This document shows, in pieces, positions 5,628-12,374 of a stretch of 12,374 nt of DNA. The notes beneath the pieces are model-generated. The model ran no database searches. It worked only from the letters and a program-made list of their open reading frames with translations, and was not told the origin of the DNA. Every line of letters starts with the position of its first letter. Position 1 is the stretch's first letter. The stretch is taken from positions 1 through 12,374 of the forward strand of contig JAEWRS010000244.1 in the NCBI GenBank assembly GCA_023398855.1, in the 5' to 3' direction. Source of the DNA: Bacillota bacterium (lineage in GTDB: Bacteria; Bacillota; Clostridia; Lachnospirales; Lachnospiraceae). A program made the translations under genes and the position numbers.

Positions 5628-7385
5628 TTAATTTTCCTTTTCCAAGCTCCAGCCAACCGCCTGCTTTCTGATTTGCAGAAAGTCTTTATATAAGCCATTT
5701 CTTTTTATTAAGTCTTCATGCTTACCAGCCTCTACAATTTCCCCGCCAGCTAATACAACAATTTGGTCGGCGTTTCTCACAGTGGAAAGCCGATGTGCAA
5801 TCATGATTACTGTTTTATGTCTGGTCAATTCTCCGATAGCTGTTTGTAACTGAAGCTCATTTTCCGGATCAACACTTGATGTTGCCTCGTCTAAAATAAT
5901 GATGGGAGCATCCTTTAACATGGCTCTGGCAATGGAAATTCTCTGCTTCTCACCGCCTGACAGGCTGCCGCCTCCCTCTCCGACTAAAGTGTCATATCCA
6001 TCCGGCAGTGCCGATATAAACTCATGGCAACAGGCTTTTTTTGCTGCTTCCACAATTTCTTCCATCGAAGCCTCCGGTTTTCCGAAACAAATGTTGTCAG
6101 CTATTGTTCCACGAAAAAGATATACCTTCTGGAAAACAATGCTGATATTTCGTAAAAGGCTATCAGACATGTAGTGTTTAACATTTTCTCCTCCAAGAAG
6201 TACCTCTCCGGAATCCACGTCCCAAAATCGTGCGATTAAGCTGCACAGTGTACTTTTTCCACTGCCAGAGGGTCCAATAATAGCTGTCGTTGTGTTTTCC
6301 GGAATGTATAGGCTCACATGTTTTAAAATAGCATTGGCTCCATAGGAAAAGCACACATCCTTAAACTCAATTCCAAAATTCTTTGGACGAATATCTGTGC
6401 CGTTTTCATCCAGCACTGGCGCTGACTTGATTTCTTCAATATGTGTCAGATCCTGATGTATTAATTCCAGCAGAGAAGCCGTTCCGCCGACTCCTTCAAT
6501 GTATGTGTACATAACAAAGCTTGATATTAAAATTGTCAGTGCACTCGTCAGCGGGAGGCTTCCTCCAACAAATAAGTAGCATGCCATCCCTATTATGGCA
6601 CAGGCAGCAATCTTAAAGAGATAGCTGTAACATGCGGTAAGTCTGGTAAATGTGTACTCAAAGCGTAAATTCTGGCGGCAGCTATCCTCAATCCCATGAT
6701 CCACCGTTCTGTTTGCCTTCTCTCCCAGGCCATATGCTTTAACGATTGAAATTCCCTGAACATATTCCAAAACGCTGGAAGCAAGTGAAGCCTGCACTCG
6801 TTGTTTATCAGGAGCGATTTCCATGCTTTTTCTTTGTATGACGGTATTGAGCCAAATTCCGATCAGTATGGCTGCAAAAGAAACCAGACCGAGCTTCCAG
6901 TTAAACAGACCAATAACCAGTGTTATTACTGCTGCATGTACAATACCAACAACAATGTTAGTAAGCGCTGCACCAGCCATGGTTTCAATTTCGTTCATAA
7001 TGGTTGTTATTGATGATGTAATATCGCCGGTATTGTTTGCGTTAAAATATCCCATGGGCATACGCTTTAACCGTTCTCCAATAGCAATCCGCTGGCAGGC
7101 ACACATGGAAAAGCAAGCCAGGCTGCTCTTTTTATTAGCAAGATAATGAAACAAGAAGCGGCCGGCCATACTGACAAGCATAATAGCTGCCACAATCACA
7201 ATCACTTGCTGTGTGAGGGCTTGTCTGTTTTGTAAATGATCAGTAATAACGGACAGACTATATAAAATCCCCGCAAGGGGAAGTGCTTCAAAAATGGAAT
7301 AAACCACATGAAACCAAATGGCTTTTTTTAGTTCATCCCCATAGTCTCCCGCAAACTCAAATAGTTTTTTTAAAGTTCCAAACAT
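5628..7385 (-). CDS. Exporter-fold ABC transporter, membrane plus ATPase half (second subunit of pair)
   Basis: A 585-residue half-transporter. Residues about 15-310 hold the six-helix type IV (exporter-fold) membrane domain, and residues about 338-575 the nucleotide-binding domain. Visible motifs are Walker A GPSGSGKST (371-379), Q-loop Q419, signature LSGGE (475-479), Walker B IIILDE with catalytic E500, D-loop SSVD and switch H531. All ATPase residues are intact. It should pair with the product of the gene 3 bp upstream. Fused TMD-NBD pairs of this type beside uptake genes resemble YbtP/YbtQ and IrtA/IrtB, which have an exporter fold but import metal-siderophores; that direction is inference here. 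The start has an AGAGGA site 8 nt upstream inside the end of the previous gene. It is the last gene of the operon. No clear hairpin terminator follows within 60 bp. Confidence 0.88.
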   Translation of the reverse strand: MFGTLKKLFEFAGDYGDELKKAIWFHVVYSIFEALPLAGILYSLSVITDHLQNRQALTQQVIVIVAAIMLVSMAGRFLFHYLANKKSSLACFSMCACQRIAIGERLKRMPMGYFNANNTGDITSSITTIMNEIETMAGAALTNIVVGIVHAAVITLVIGLFNWKLGLVSFAAILIGIWLNTVIQRKSMEIAPDKQRVQASLASSVLEYVQGISIVKAYGLGEKANRTVDHGIEDSCRQNLRFEYTFTRLTACYSYLFKIAACAIIGMACYLFVGGSLPLTSALTILISSFVMYTYIEGVGGTASLLELIHQDLTHIEEIKSAPVLDENGTDIRPKNFGIEFKDVCFSYGANAILKHVSLYIPENTTTAIIGPSGSGKSTLCSLIARFWDVDSGEVLLGGENVKHYMSDSLLRNISIVFQKVYLFRGTIADNICFGKPEASMEEIVEAAKKACCHEFISALPDGYDTLVGEGGGSLSGGEKQRISIARAMLKDAPIIILDEATSSVDPENELQLQTAIGELTRHKTVIMIAHRLSTVRNADQIVVLAGGEIVEAGKHEDLIKRNGLYKDFLQIRKQAVGWSLEKEN

Positions 7386-7388
7386 GAT

Positions 7389-9134
7389 TTAATCCTCTCT
7401 TTCCCCAGCATTATCTTTCGAGCCAATATGCGCTTGCCACATATTGCGGTACATCGGGCTGTTTTCCAGTAATTCTTCATGTGTTCCCTGGCACTCAATG
7501 CGGCCACCATGTACCAGGAGAATGGTATCAGCGGAAGAGATTGTGGAGAGCCTGTGGGCAATGACAATCAGGGTTTTCCCCTTGACCAGTCTGGAAACTG
7601 ATTGCTGGATTACTGCTTCATTTTCCGGGTCAGTATACGCCGTGGCTTCGTCTAAAAGCACCACGGGACTGTTTTTCAGGATCGCTCTTGCAATGGAAAT
7701 CCGCTGCTTCTCGCCTCCGGACAAATGGCCTCCTCCTTCTCCGGCAATTGTGTCATAGCCATGCTCCAGCGATAAAATAAAATCATGGCAGCTTGCCTTT
7801 CTCGCTGCATCTTCCATTTCCTCATCGGTTGCCTCTGGTTTTCCGATTTTAATATTTTCCCGAATGGATAAGTTAAACAAAAAGTTATCCTGGGAAACAT
7901 AGGAAATAACTTTACTGATCTGTTCCAGGGGCAGTTGGCGTATATCTATTCCGCCTAACAGAATCCGACCACTGTTTACATCCCAAAAGCTGGCGATCAG
8001 CTTTGCGATAGTAGATTTTCCGGAACCGGACGGACCAATAATAGCCGTCATCTCCTTTGGTTTTGCTTCAAAAGAGATACCATGCAAAATTTCCTGATCT
8101 TGATATTTAAAGGTTACATTTTCAAATGTAATGCAGGTATTTGTAAGTGCTTTCTCTGTTTGCGGACGTTTCATTTCATCGGCATGGAGAATCGCTGTGA
8201 CCTGCTGCATAATGGTTCCCATGGAAGCAATCTGGTCCGTATACTTCATCGCCTGTACCAAAGGCCCGGCAAGCCCAAAAGCAAGTATAATACAGGTGAG
8301 CATGACAGAAAGCTCTAATGTTCCTTGTGCATAAAAATATAGAGCCGCGGGCAGCACTACCACCAATGTGGAGGGTATCACAGTCATGACAACCGTATAC
8401 TCCGGCAATGTTGTGGTGAAAAAGGTGCTCATTGCCTGTAAGCTGTTTTTAACGGCTCTAGCATAGTTTTCATAAGAGGCGGCGGATTGACTGAACGCTT
8501 TGATTGCCTCAATACCGCCTACATATTCCACTGTTTGTGCATTCATTTCATTGCCTGCTTCCACATTCTGTCCATAATATTTCTTATATTTTTTCATCAG
8601 TGGAATATAGAACAGCATCCCAACAGGAATTGTGATCAGGGAAAGAAGTGCCAGCCGCCAGTCAAGAAAAAATAAATAGATCAAGATAGCTATGGGAATC
8701 AAAAGATTTGCTGCCATTTCTGGAATCAAATGAGCAAAAGGGCCTTCCAGCCGCTCCACCGTATCCACCAAAATGGTCTTCAACTCTCCTGACGGACGCT
8801 CTGTCACATACCCAAGGGGTACCTTAGATAGCTTTGCTGTTAATGCTGTGCGAATTCTAACCAGAATGCCATAGGCTGATTGATGAGACAGCTCCGTGGA
8901 GATGGCAGAGAATAATACCTTTGCAGTGTATCCTAAGAACACAAGAACAACCATCCTGGCCATACCTTGCCAATACGCCGGCTTTTCGATCATAATAAAT
9001 GCGATTTTAGACACGGCAAAATAGGGAACTATCCCTCCTGCAACACCAGCTATGGCAAAAAGCACCGACGTAAAAAGTTTTCCGCGATAGCCGGAAGTAA
9101 ACTTCCATAATTGTTTTATTGTAAATACCTCCAT
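7389..9134 (-). CDS. Exporter-fold ABC transporter, membrane plus ATPase half (first subunit of pair)
   Basis: A 581-residue half-transporter with an N-terminal six-helix membrane domain (about 15-310) and a C-terminal ATPase (about 335-565). Motifs: Walker A GPSGSGKST (367-375), Q-loop Q415, signature LSGGE (471-475), Walker B VVLLDE with catalytic E496, switch H527. The D-loop reads AYTD in place of the usual SALD. The ATPase half is clearly similar to that of its neighbour (SFWDVNSGRILLGG against RFWDVDSGEVLLGG), while the membrane halves differ, as expected for a heterodimer. The start codon overlaps the stop of the EcfA gene by one base (TAATG), with AGGAGG 7 nt upstream, so translation is coupled. 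Location is the cytoplasmic membrane. The substrate is probably shared with the ECF module encoded upstream. Confidence 0.88.
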   Translation of the reverse strand: MEVFTIKQLWKFTSGYRGKLFTSVLFAIAGVAGGIVPYFAVSKIAFIMIEKPAYWQGMARMVVLVFLGYTAKVLFSAISTELSHQSAYGILVRIRTALTAKLSKVPLGYVTERPSGELKTILVDTVERLEGPFAHLIPEMAANLLIPIAILIYLFFLDWRLALLSLITIPVGMLFYIPLMKKYKKYYGQNVEAGNEMNAQTVEYVGGIEAIKAFSQSAASYENYARAVKNSLQAMSTFFTTTLPEYTVVMTVIPSTLVVVLPAALYFYAQGTLELSVMLTCIILAFGLAGPLVQAMKYTDQIASMGTIMQQVTAILHADEMKRPQTEKALTNTCITFENVTFKYQDQEILHGISFEAKPKEMTAIIGPSGSGKSTIAKLIASFWDVNSGRILLGGIDIRQLPLEQISKVISYVSQDNFLFNLSIRENIKIGKPEATDEEMEDAARKASCHDFILSLEHGYDTIAGEGGGHLSGGEKQRISIARAILKNSPVVLLDEATAYTDPENEAVIQQSVSRLVKGKTLIVIAHRLSTISSADTILLVHGGRIECQGTHEELLENSPMYRNMWQAHIGSKDNAGERED

Positions 9135-10594
9135 TACTCTTCCTCCTGCATCAAGGTAAGAAGTCTTTTTTCATTTCCATACACAGGGAAATCACTGTGA
9201 CAGCCACCTTCCGCCAAGGCCAATACACGGTCACAGGTGGAGAGTGCAAATTCATAGTCATGTGTAATAACAAGCAGGGTTTTTCTCTGCTGTGCAAGCT
9301 CTATTAGATGTGAGGAAATATTTCTCATATTTTCGCCATCCAAACCACTGGTGGGCTCATCCAGAATCAAAATTTCCGGGTTTATCATATCGGCTACTGC
9401 AAGGGTCAATCGCTGCTTCTGGCCACCCGACAGAGCCGCCGGATGCCGCTCACGGTACTCCCAAAGTGCATACCGTTTTAAAACGGTTTCAATTTCTTGT
9501 TCATCTGACTGCTTCTGATTAAGCTTCAGCTCTTCTGCAACATCCTCACCAAATAGCTGACAATCCGTATTCTGCATGACGTAATATGCAGCTTGATGAC
9601 GACGGTTTTTGGGCAGCTTTTTCCCATTATAAAGAACAGTTCCTTTTTTTTCTTTTAATAAGCCGCATAAAATTTGACCCAGGGTACTTTTCCCCACACC
9701 GTTATACCCAACCAAAGCGACAATCTCTCCAGGCCGGACTTTAAAAGTCAAGTTGGAAATAATCTGATTTTTCCCATAAGAAAAAGATACCTGATCAACC
9801 TCCAGGGAGGGCTTCATGTCAGTGTGTACGGCGGGAGCTTTCCCCATGCAAGAGGACAGAGTGCCTGTCCGTAACCCCATTGCCTGGCTCTCTTTGGCTG
9901 TCAGGCTGCTTAAGTCTTCCGGCAAAAACTCCTGAATAATATGTCCATCCCGCATAAAAAGGAACCGGTCTGCCAGTTCCGTTAAGTAATACAGTCTATG
10001 TTCCGCAACCACAATTGTAAAGCCTCTGCTTTTTAACAGTTGCATCAGTTCCTGTAATCGGCGCACAGACGCCATATCAAGGTTGGCCGAGGGCTCGTCA
10101 AAGACATAGATCATTGGTGAAACCGCGTAAGCAGACGCAATGGCAAGCTTTTGCTTTTCTCCGCTGGACATGGGATATATTTCCCGTTTCAGCAAACCAC
10201 CTCCACGCACCTTTTGTATCGCGTCTGCGATTCTTGTCTCTATTGTGTCTCGGTCCACGCCATAATTTTCACAGCCAAAAGCCAGCTCATCCTCTGTCAG
10301 GCTGGCAAAGAACTGACTGCGGGGATCCTGAAAGATAGAGCCCACGGTCTTGCCAATCTCCCAAAGAGGCAGATCATTCACATCTTGTCCATTAATACAG
10401 ACCGTTCCCTGCTGCACCCCCTCATAAAACTTAGTTGCCAGACCATTTATCATTCTGGTTATGGTGGTTTTGCCGCAGCCACTTCTTCCCGTCAATACCA
10501 GAAATTCACCTTTCCGTATGGATAGATTCAACTCCTGGACATCTTTTTTTCCATCCTCCGTATAACCATAAGATACATTTGAAAATGAAATCAA
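9134..10594 (-). CDS. Double-domain ECF transporter ATPase (EcfA-EcfA' fusion)
   Basis: A 486-residue soluble protein with two ATPase domains, supplying both ATPases of an energy-coupling factor transporter from one chain. Domain 1 (about 1-225): Walker A GRSGCGKTT (36-44), Q-loop FQDPRSQ (88-94), signature MSSGEKQK (142-149), Walker B MIYVFDEP, His199. Domain 2 (about 263-480): Walker A GYNGVGKST (296-304), Q-loop MQNTDCQLF (340-348), signature LSGGQKQR (388-395), Walker B ILILDEP, His445. The first signature departs from LSGGQ. The start is taken as TTG 10594, which overlaps the TGA of ecfT (TTGA) and has AGGAGG 10 nt upstream; frame-open codons further up fall inside ecfT and lack a site. 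Homology (ISFSNVSYGY) begins right at this TTG. Confidence 0.85.
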   Translation of the reverse strand: MISFSNVSYGYTEDGKKDVQELNLSIRKGEFLVLTGRSGCGKTTITRMINGLATKFYEGVQQGTVCINGQDVNDLPLWEIGKTVGSIFQDPRSQFFASLTEDELAFGCENYGVDRDTIETRIADAIQKVRGGGLLKREIYPMSSGEKQKLAIASAYAVSPMIYVFDEPSANLDMASVRRLQELMQLLKSRGFTIVVAEHRLYYLTELADRFLFMRDGHIIQEFLPEDLSSLTAKESQAMGLRTGTLSSCMGKAPAVHTDMKPSLEVDQVSFSYGKNQIISNLTFKVRPGEIVALVGYNGVGKSTLGQILCGLLKEKKGTVLYNGKKLPKNRRHQAAYYVMQNTDCQLFGEDVAEELKLNQKQSDEQEIETVLKRYALWEYRERHPAALSGGQKQRLTLAVADMINPEILILDEPTSGLDGENMRNISSHLIELAQQRKTLLVITHDYEFALSTCDRVLALAEGGCHSDFPVYGNEKRLLTLMQEEE

Positions 10595-11277
10595 CCTTTC
10601 AACACCTCCTGCCAAATCAAAAATACTACTGTAAATGCTGCACCCAGTACACATACAGCCATATCCATCTTACGGAACACGATCTCCCTGCGGCAGGTGT
10701 GCAGCCCTGGATTAGCAATACCTCTTGTCTCTGCAGAGGCCGCCAGCTCCTCGGAAATACGCGAGGCCCTGAACATCACCGGAACAATCATATATTCCAG
10801 TGCCCGAAGCGGCCGTCGGATTGACAGCAGCCCTCGCAGACGGAGCGCAGCAAATACGCCTGCAAATTCTCCTTTTACCGTTGGCATGAATCGGAGCATA
10901 AAGGTAACCGGCAGAGCAAACGTATCCGGAGCATGCATTTTTTTGAATACTGCAATCGCCTCTCCAGGAGGCATTCCCATTAATGGATGTGCCGCCATGA
11001 GCATCAGCATAATACGAATAATAATAAACAGAAACATATCGGGCATCAGTATTGTGATCCCTTGTCCAAGGGAAAGATATTTCAGCAGTGCGGCAGTCAG
11101 TGCCACCGCACTCATTTTCAGTGCCCCCCATACCGCACCCTGTAAAATCAAATAAAGTACTAAAACACCCAAAATCGTATAAATGACAATGTTGCTTGTA
11201 ATTAAGGCTACAAGCAACATTGTAAGCAGCAATATTACGATTTTGGCACGGAAATCGAAATAGAGTGCCTTCTTCAT
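10591..11277 (-). CDS. ecfT: ECF transporter T component
   Basis: A 228-residue integral membrane protein with hydrophobic segments at about 13-28, 31-47, 54-69, 82-96 and 208-222. A long amphipathic cytoplasmic region carries two Arg-Gly couplers, ALRLRGL (144-150) and SAETRGI (182-187), which correspond to the conserved A-R-G motifs by which EcfT docks onto the two ATPases. The T component joins the ATPase pair to the substrate-binding S component. The ATG overlaps the S-component stop by 4 nt (ATGA), and the TGA overlaps the next gene's TTG, so the three ECF parts are made from one transcript with coupled translation. Confidence 0.85.
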   Translation of the reverse strand: MKKALYFDFRAKIVILLLTMLLVALITSNIVIYTILGVLVLYLILQGAVWGALKMSAVALTAALLKYLSLGQGITILMPDMFLFIIIRIMLMLMAAHPLMGMPPGEAIAVFKKMHAPDTFALPVTFMLRFMPTVKGEFAGVFAALRLRGLLSIRRPLRALEYMIVPVMFRASRISEELAASAETRGIANPGLHTCRREIVFRKMDMAVCVLGAAFTVVFLIWQEVLKG

Positions 11278-11888
11278 TTAATCAGACCGCTCTTTCTGAA
11301 ATGCTTATTCATCAGCCGGTTAGCAATCATGCAGCCAAGAACCGCCATTACAATTGTTGCCGCACAGCTAAACAGAACCCAGGGAACGGAAGTATAATAC
11401 TGTGTCTGGACAGCAATTTGCTCTGCACTGACGCCGCTTGCCATATATGCCTGCTTGAAAAACCATATTTCAGCCATGCCATGTGTGGCCCGGACCAGGG
11501 AGGTAATCGCCCAGCTGATACCGATGCGGGTAATATTCCTGTAGCTGTTTTTCCCCAACATACTCAGTTCTGCGATGATTCCGCCAATAATGAACCAGGG
11601 AGCCATAAACGGCCCCATCATGAGTGCAGTGAGCAGCGCGTGAATCAGATTGTAGATGAGTGCAACACCTGGTTTGTGCACCTTCATGCTCATATAAACA
11701 TAGAACGGTGCTAAAATGAAAGCAACGCATACCGCGTTGAGAATCATGTTGAAAAATAGTGACGCACCGGTAAGCATGGAAAAGGCAATGAAAACAACCA
11801 GCATGATCCCACTGAAAATTCCGATTGTAGCAAAATCCTTTACCTTGAGTCCTTTTGCATCAACTGTGTTTTTTTCTTGATTTACCAT
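11274..11888 (-). CDS. ECF transporter S component, MptD/Trep_Strep type
   Basis: A 204-residue hydrophobic protein, the usual size for an S component, with about five or six membrane segments (around 20-40, 46-66, 75-92, 95-110, 122-133, 166-188). Its short basic tail RLMNKHFRKSG (191-201) fits the Trep_Strep family (TIGR02185), described as very hydrophobic with a basic C-terminal motif. S components bind the substrate in the membrane and topple to release it inside. The substrate of this group cannot be read from the sequence. The ATG at 11888 has GGAGG 7 nt upstream, the best ribosome site of the operon. It is the first gene, preceded by a 208-bp regulatory gap below an AraC-type regulator gene. 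Confidence 0.78.
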   Translation of the reverse strand: MVNQEKNTVDAKGLKVKDFATIGIFSGIMLVVFIAFSMLTGASLFFNMILNAVCVAFILAPFYVYMSMKVHKPGVALIYNLIHALLTALMMGPFMAPWFIIGGIIAELSMLGKNSYRNITRIGISWAITSLVRATHGMAEIWFFKQAYMASGVSAEQIAVQTQYYTSVPWVLFSCAATIVMAVLGCMIANRLMNKHFRKSGLIK

Positions 11889-11932
11889 AAGAAATCCTCC
11901 ATAAATATGTAGTTTAGTGAATTATTCAGCGA

Positions 11933-11960
11933 ATTATAGTTAGCTCTATCTAACTGCAAA
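11933..11960 (-). promoter_or_regulatory. Candidate operon promoter overlaid by an inverted repeat
   Basis: Minus strand TTTGCA (11960-11955), 16 bp, TATAAT (11938-11933). The -35 is weak and the -10 perfect, with a start near 11926 and a leader of about 38 nt. AGTTAG-6 bp-CTAACT, a perfect inverted repeat (11955-11938), fills the spacer and touches the -10, a typical repressor position. Confidence 0.45.
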
Positions 11961-11983
11961 CCTTAATAACACGCTTTGTTTCT

Positions 11984-12012
11984 ATTGTATTGATTTATTG
12001 CCGCTAATTCTA
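11984..12012 (-). promoter_or_regulatory. Alternative, activator-type operon promoter
   Basis: Minus strand TAGAAT (12012-12007), 17 bp, TACAAT (11989-11984). The -35 is poor, and the proximal direct repeat of the AraC-like operator ends 3 bp upstream of it, the arrangement expected of a promoter that needs an AraC-type activator. Confidence 0.35.
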
Positions 12013-12015
12013 CCA

Positions 12016-12047
12016 AAAACAGGATTCTCGCCACTCAAAACAGGATT
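12016..12047 (-). promoter_or_regulatory. Two direct repeats 21 bp apart, probable AraC-type operator
   Basis: AATCCTGTTTT occurs twice on the minus strand (12047-12037 and 12026-12016), identical over 11 bp, with a 21-bp period, i.e. two helical turns. AraC-family dimers bind direct repeats at about this spacing. The site lies between the AraC-family gene and the operon it probably controls, and directly upstream of the alternative promoter. Confidence 0.55.
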
Positions 12048-12084
12048 AAAAAAATTCCCCATGCTATTTTGCACGGGGAATTTT
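12048..12084 (-). terminator. Rho-independent terminator of the AraC-family gene
   Basis: AAAATTCCCCATGC (12051-12064) pairs with GCACGGGGAATTTT (12071-12084): 14 bp with one wobble or mismatch and a 6-nt loop. On the minus strand it runs into TTTTTTT (12054-12048). It separates the regulator from the ECF operon, so the operon needs its own promoter. The plus-strand side is T-poor past the stem. Confidence 0.85.
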
Positions 12085-12096
12085 AAGAATAACTTT

Positions 12097-12374
12097 TTAG
12101 AAATTGGTTCCATTTTTAAGCGCTTTCACATAATTTCCAGGATTTACACCATACTGCTTGCGGAATGCCGATGCAAAGTGGCTGACATTTCCATAGCCAG
12201 CACGGTAGGACGCTTCACTCACAGTTATGTCGTCGCTGTCCAGCAATAATTTTGCAAATTCCAGTTTTCTCCGGATAACATACGTATGCACCGGTACGGA
12301 AAACAGTTCTTTAAAGCCTTTCTTTAGCTTGTATTCATTCAGCCTTACCATCTTAGAAAGATAACGGATGGTTG
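12097..12374 (-). CDS. AraC-family transcriptional regulator (C-terminal part; gene runs off the right edge)
   Basis: The visible 92 codons hold nearly a whole AraC-type double helix-turn-helix domain. They start in the first HTH (TIRYLSKMVRLNEYKLKKGF), pass through the linker helix HTYVIRRKLEFAKLLL, and then the second HTH with ITVSEASYRAGYGNVSHFASAFRKQYGVNPGNY, the PROSITE-like signature region. The frame is open to the window edge, so the ATG at 12351 is internal and the ligand-binding or sensor N-terminus lies outside. It is transcribed in the same direction as the ECF operon, with a terminator between. YbtA-type AraC proteins activate siderophore uptake genes, so control of the adjacent operon is likely but inferred. 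Confidence 0.88.
   Translation of the reverse strand, partial: TIRYLSKMVRLNEYKLKKGFKELFSVPVHTYVIRRKLEFAKLLLDSDDITVSEASYRAGYGNVSHFASAFRKQYGVNPGNYVKALKNGTNF

Noticed and set aside
10697-11155. A 152-codon plus-strand frame and a 139-codon minus-strand frame inside ecfT
   Set aside because: Both are shadows of the ecfT frame; their sequences are low in hydrophobic order, rich in Ser/Arg/Cys, and lack ribosome sites.
11265-11714. A 149-codon plus-strand frame opposite the S-component gene
   Set aside because: Antisense of a clear membrane protein gene with a strong ribosome site; rich in Cys/His/Asn, typical of a shadow frame.
1-12374. CRISPR arrays, rRNA genes, toxin-antitoxin pairs, phage structural genes, riboswitches
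   Set aside because: No regular repeat-spacer pattern, no rRNA-like stretches, no recognisable paired small genes, and no conserved riboswitch core upstream of the operon were seen by eye.

Overview
The window looks like chromosomal DNA of a low-to-moderate GC Firmicute, most likely a gut Clostridium of the Lachnospiraceae type. The basis is strong AGGAGG-type ribosome sites, sigma-A-like promoters, short hairpin/T-tract terminators, and protein families typical of Clostridia. The species cannot be named from the sequence.

Left part (1-2260, minus strand): the N-terminus of an unidentified membrane protein runs off the left edge. Next comes a complete CLC chloride/proton antiporter with a C-terminal TrkA-C-like domain and its own good promoter. 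A strong terminator separates it from a tiny HPr-fold protein that lacks the phosphorylatable histidine.

Middle part (2260-5627): this is an accessory, decayed region anchored on a tRNA-Ser(CGA) gene. A 35-nt degenerate copy of the tRNA 5' half lies exactly 192 bp upstream of it. Beyond the tRNA there is an intact GNAT acetyltransferase, followed by a graveyard of broken genes: an IS91-type (HUH) transposase remnant with an apparent internal deletion and a 1-nt frameshift; a short gene scrap; a long imperfect inverted repeat; a catA-type chloramphenicol acetyltransferase that is 5'-truncated and carries a nonsense codon; a frameshifted gene of unknown function; a GNAT fragment; and a C-terminal fragment of an unknown protein. 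The stretch 3328-3518 holds nothing I can identify. I read the middle part as an integration hotspot that has been eroding.

Right part (5628-12374, minus strand): a five-gene operon transcribed right to left, in the order S component (MptD/Trep_Strep type), EcfT, double-ATPase EcfA, and two exporter-fold ABC half-transporters that should form a heterodimer. Junctions are tight (4-nt overlap, a TTG start overlapping a TGA, 1-nt overlap, 3-nt gap). Upstream, behind a strong terminator, is the C-terminal half of an AraC-family regulator gene that continues past the right edge. The 208-bp space between them contains two direct repeats 21 bp apart, a plausible AraC operator, and two candidate promoters, one overlaid by an inverted repeat. 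Pairing an ECF module with a YbtPQ/IrtAB-like ABC pair under AraC control suggests uptake of a metallophore, heme or similar metal-bound ligand. The substrate is not shown by the sequence, and no biosynthetic gene is visible here.
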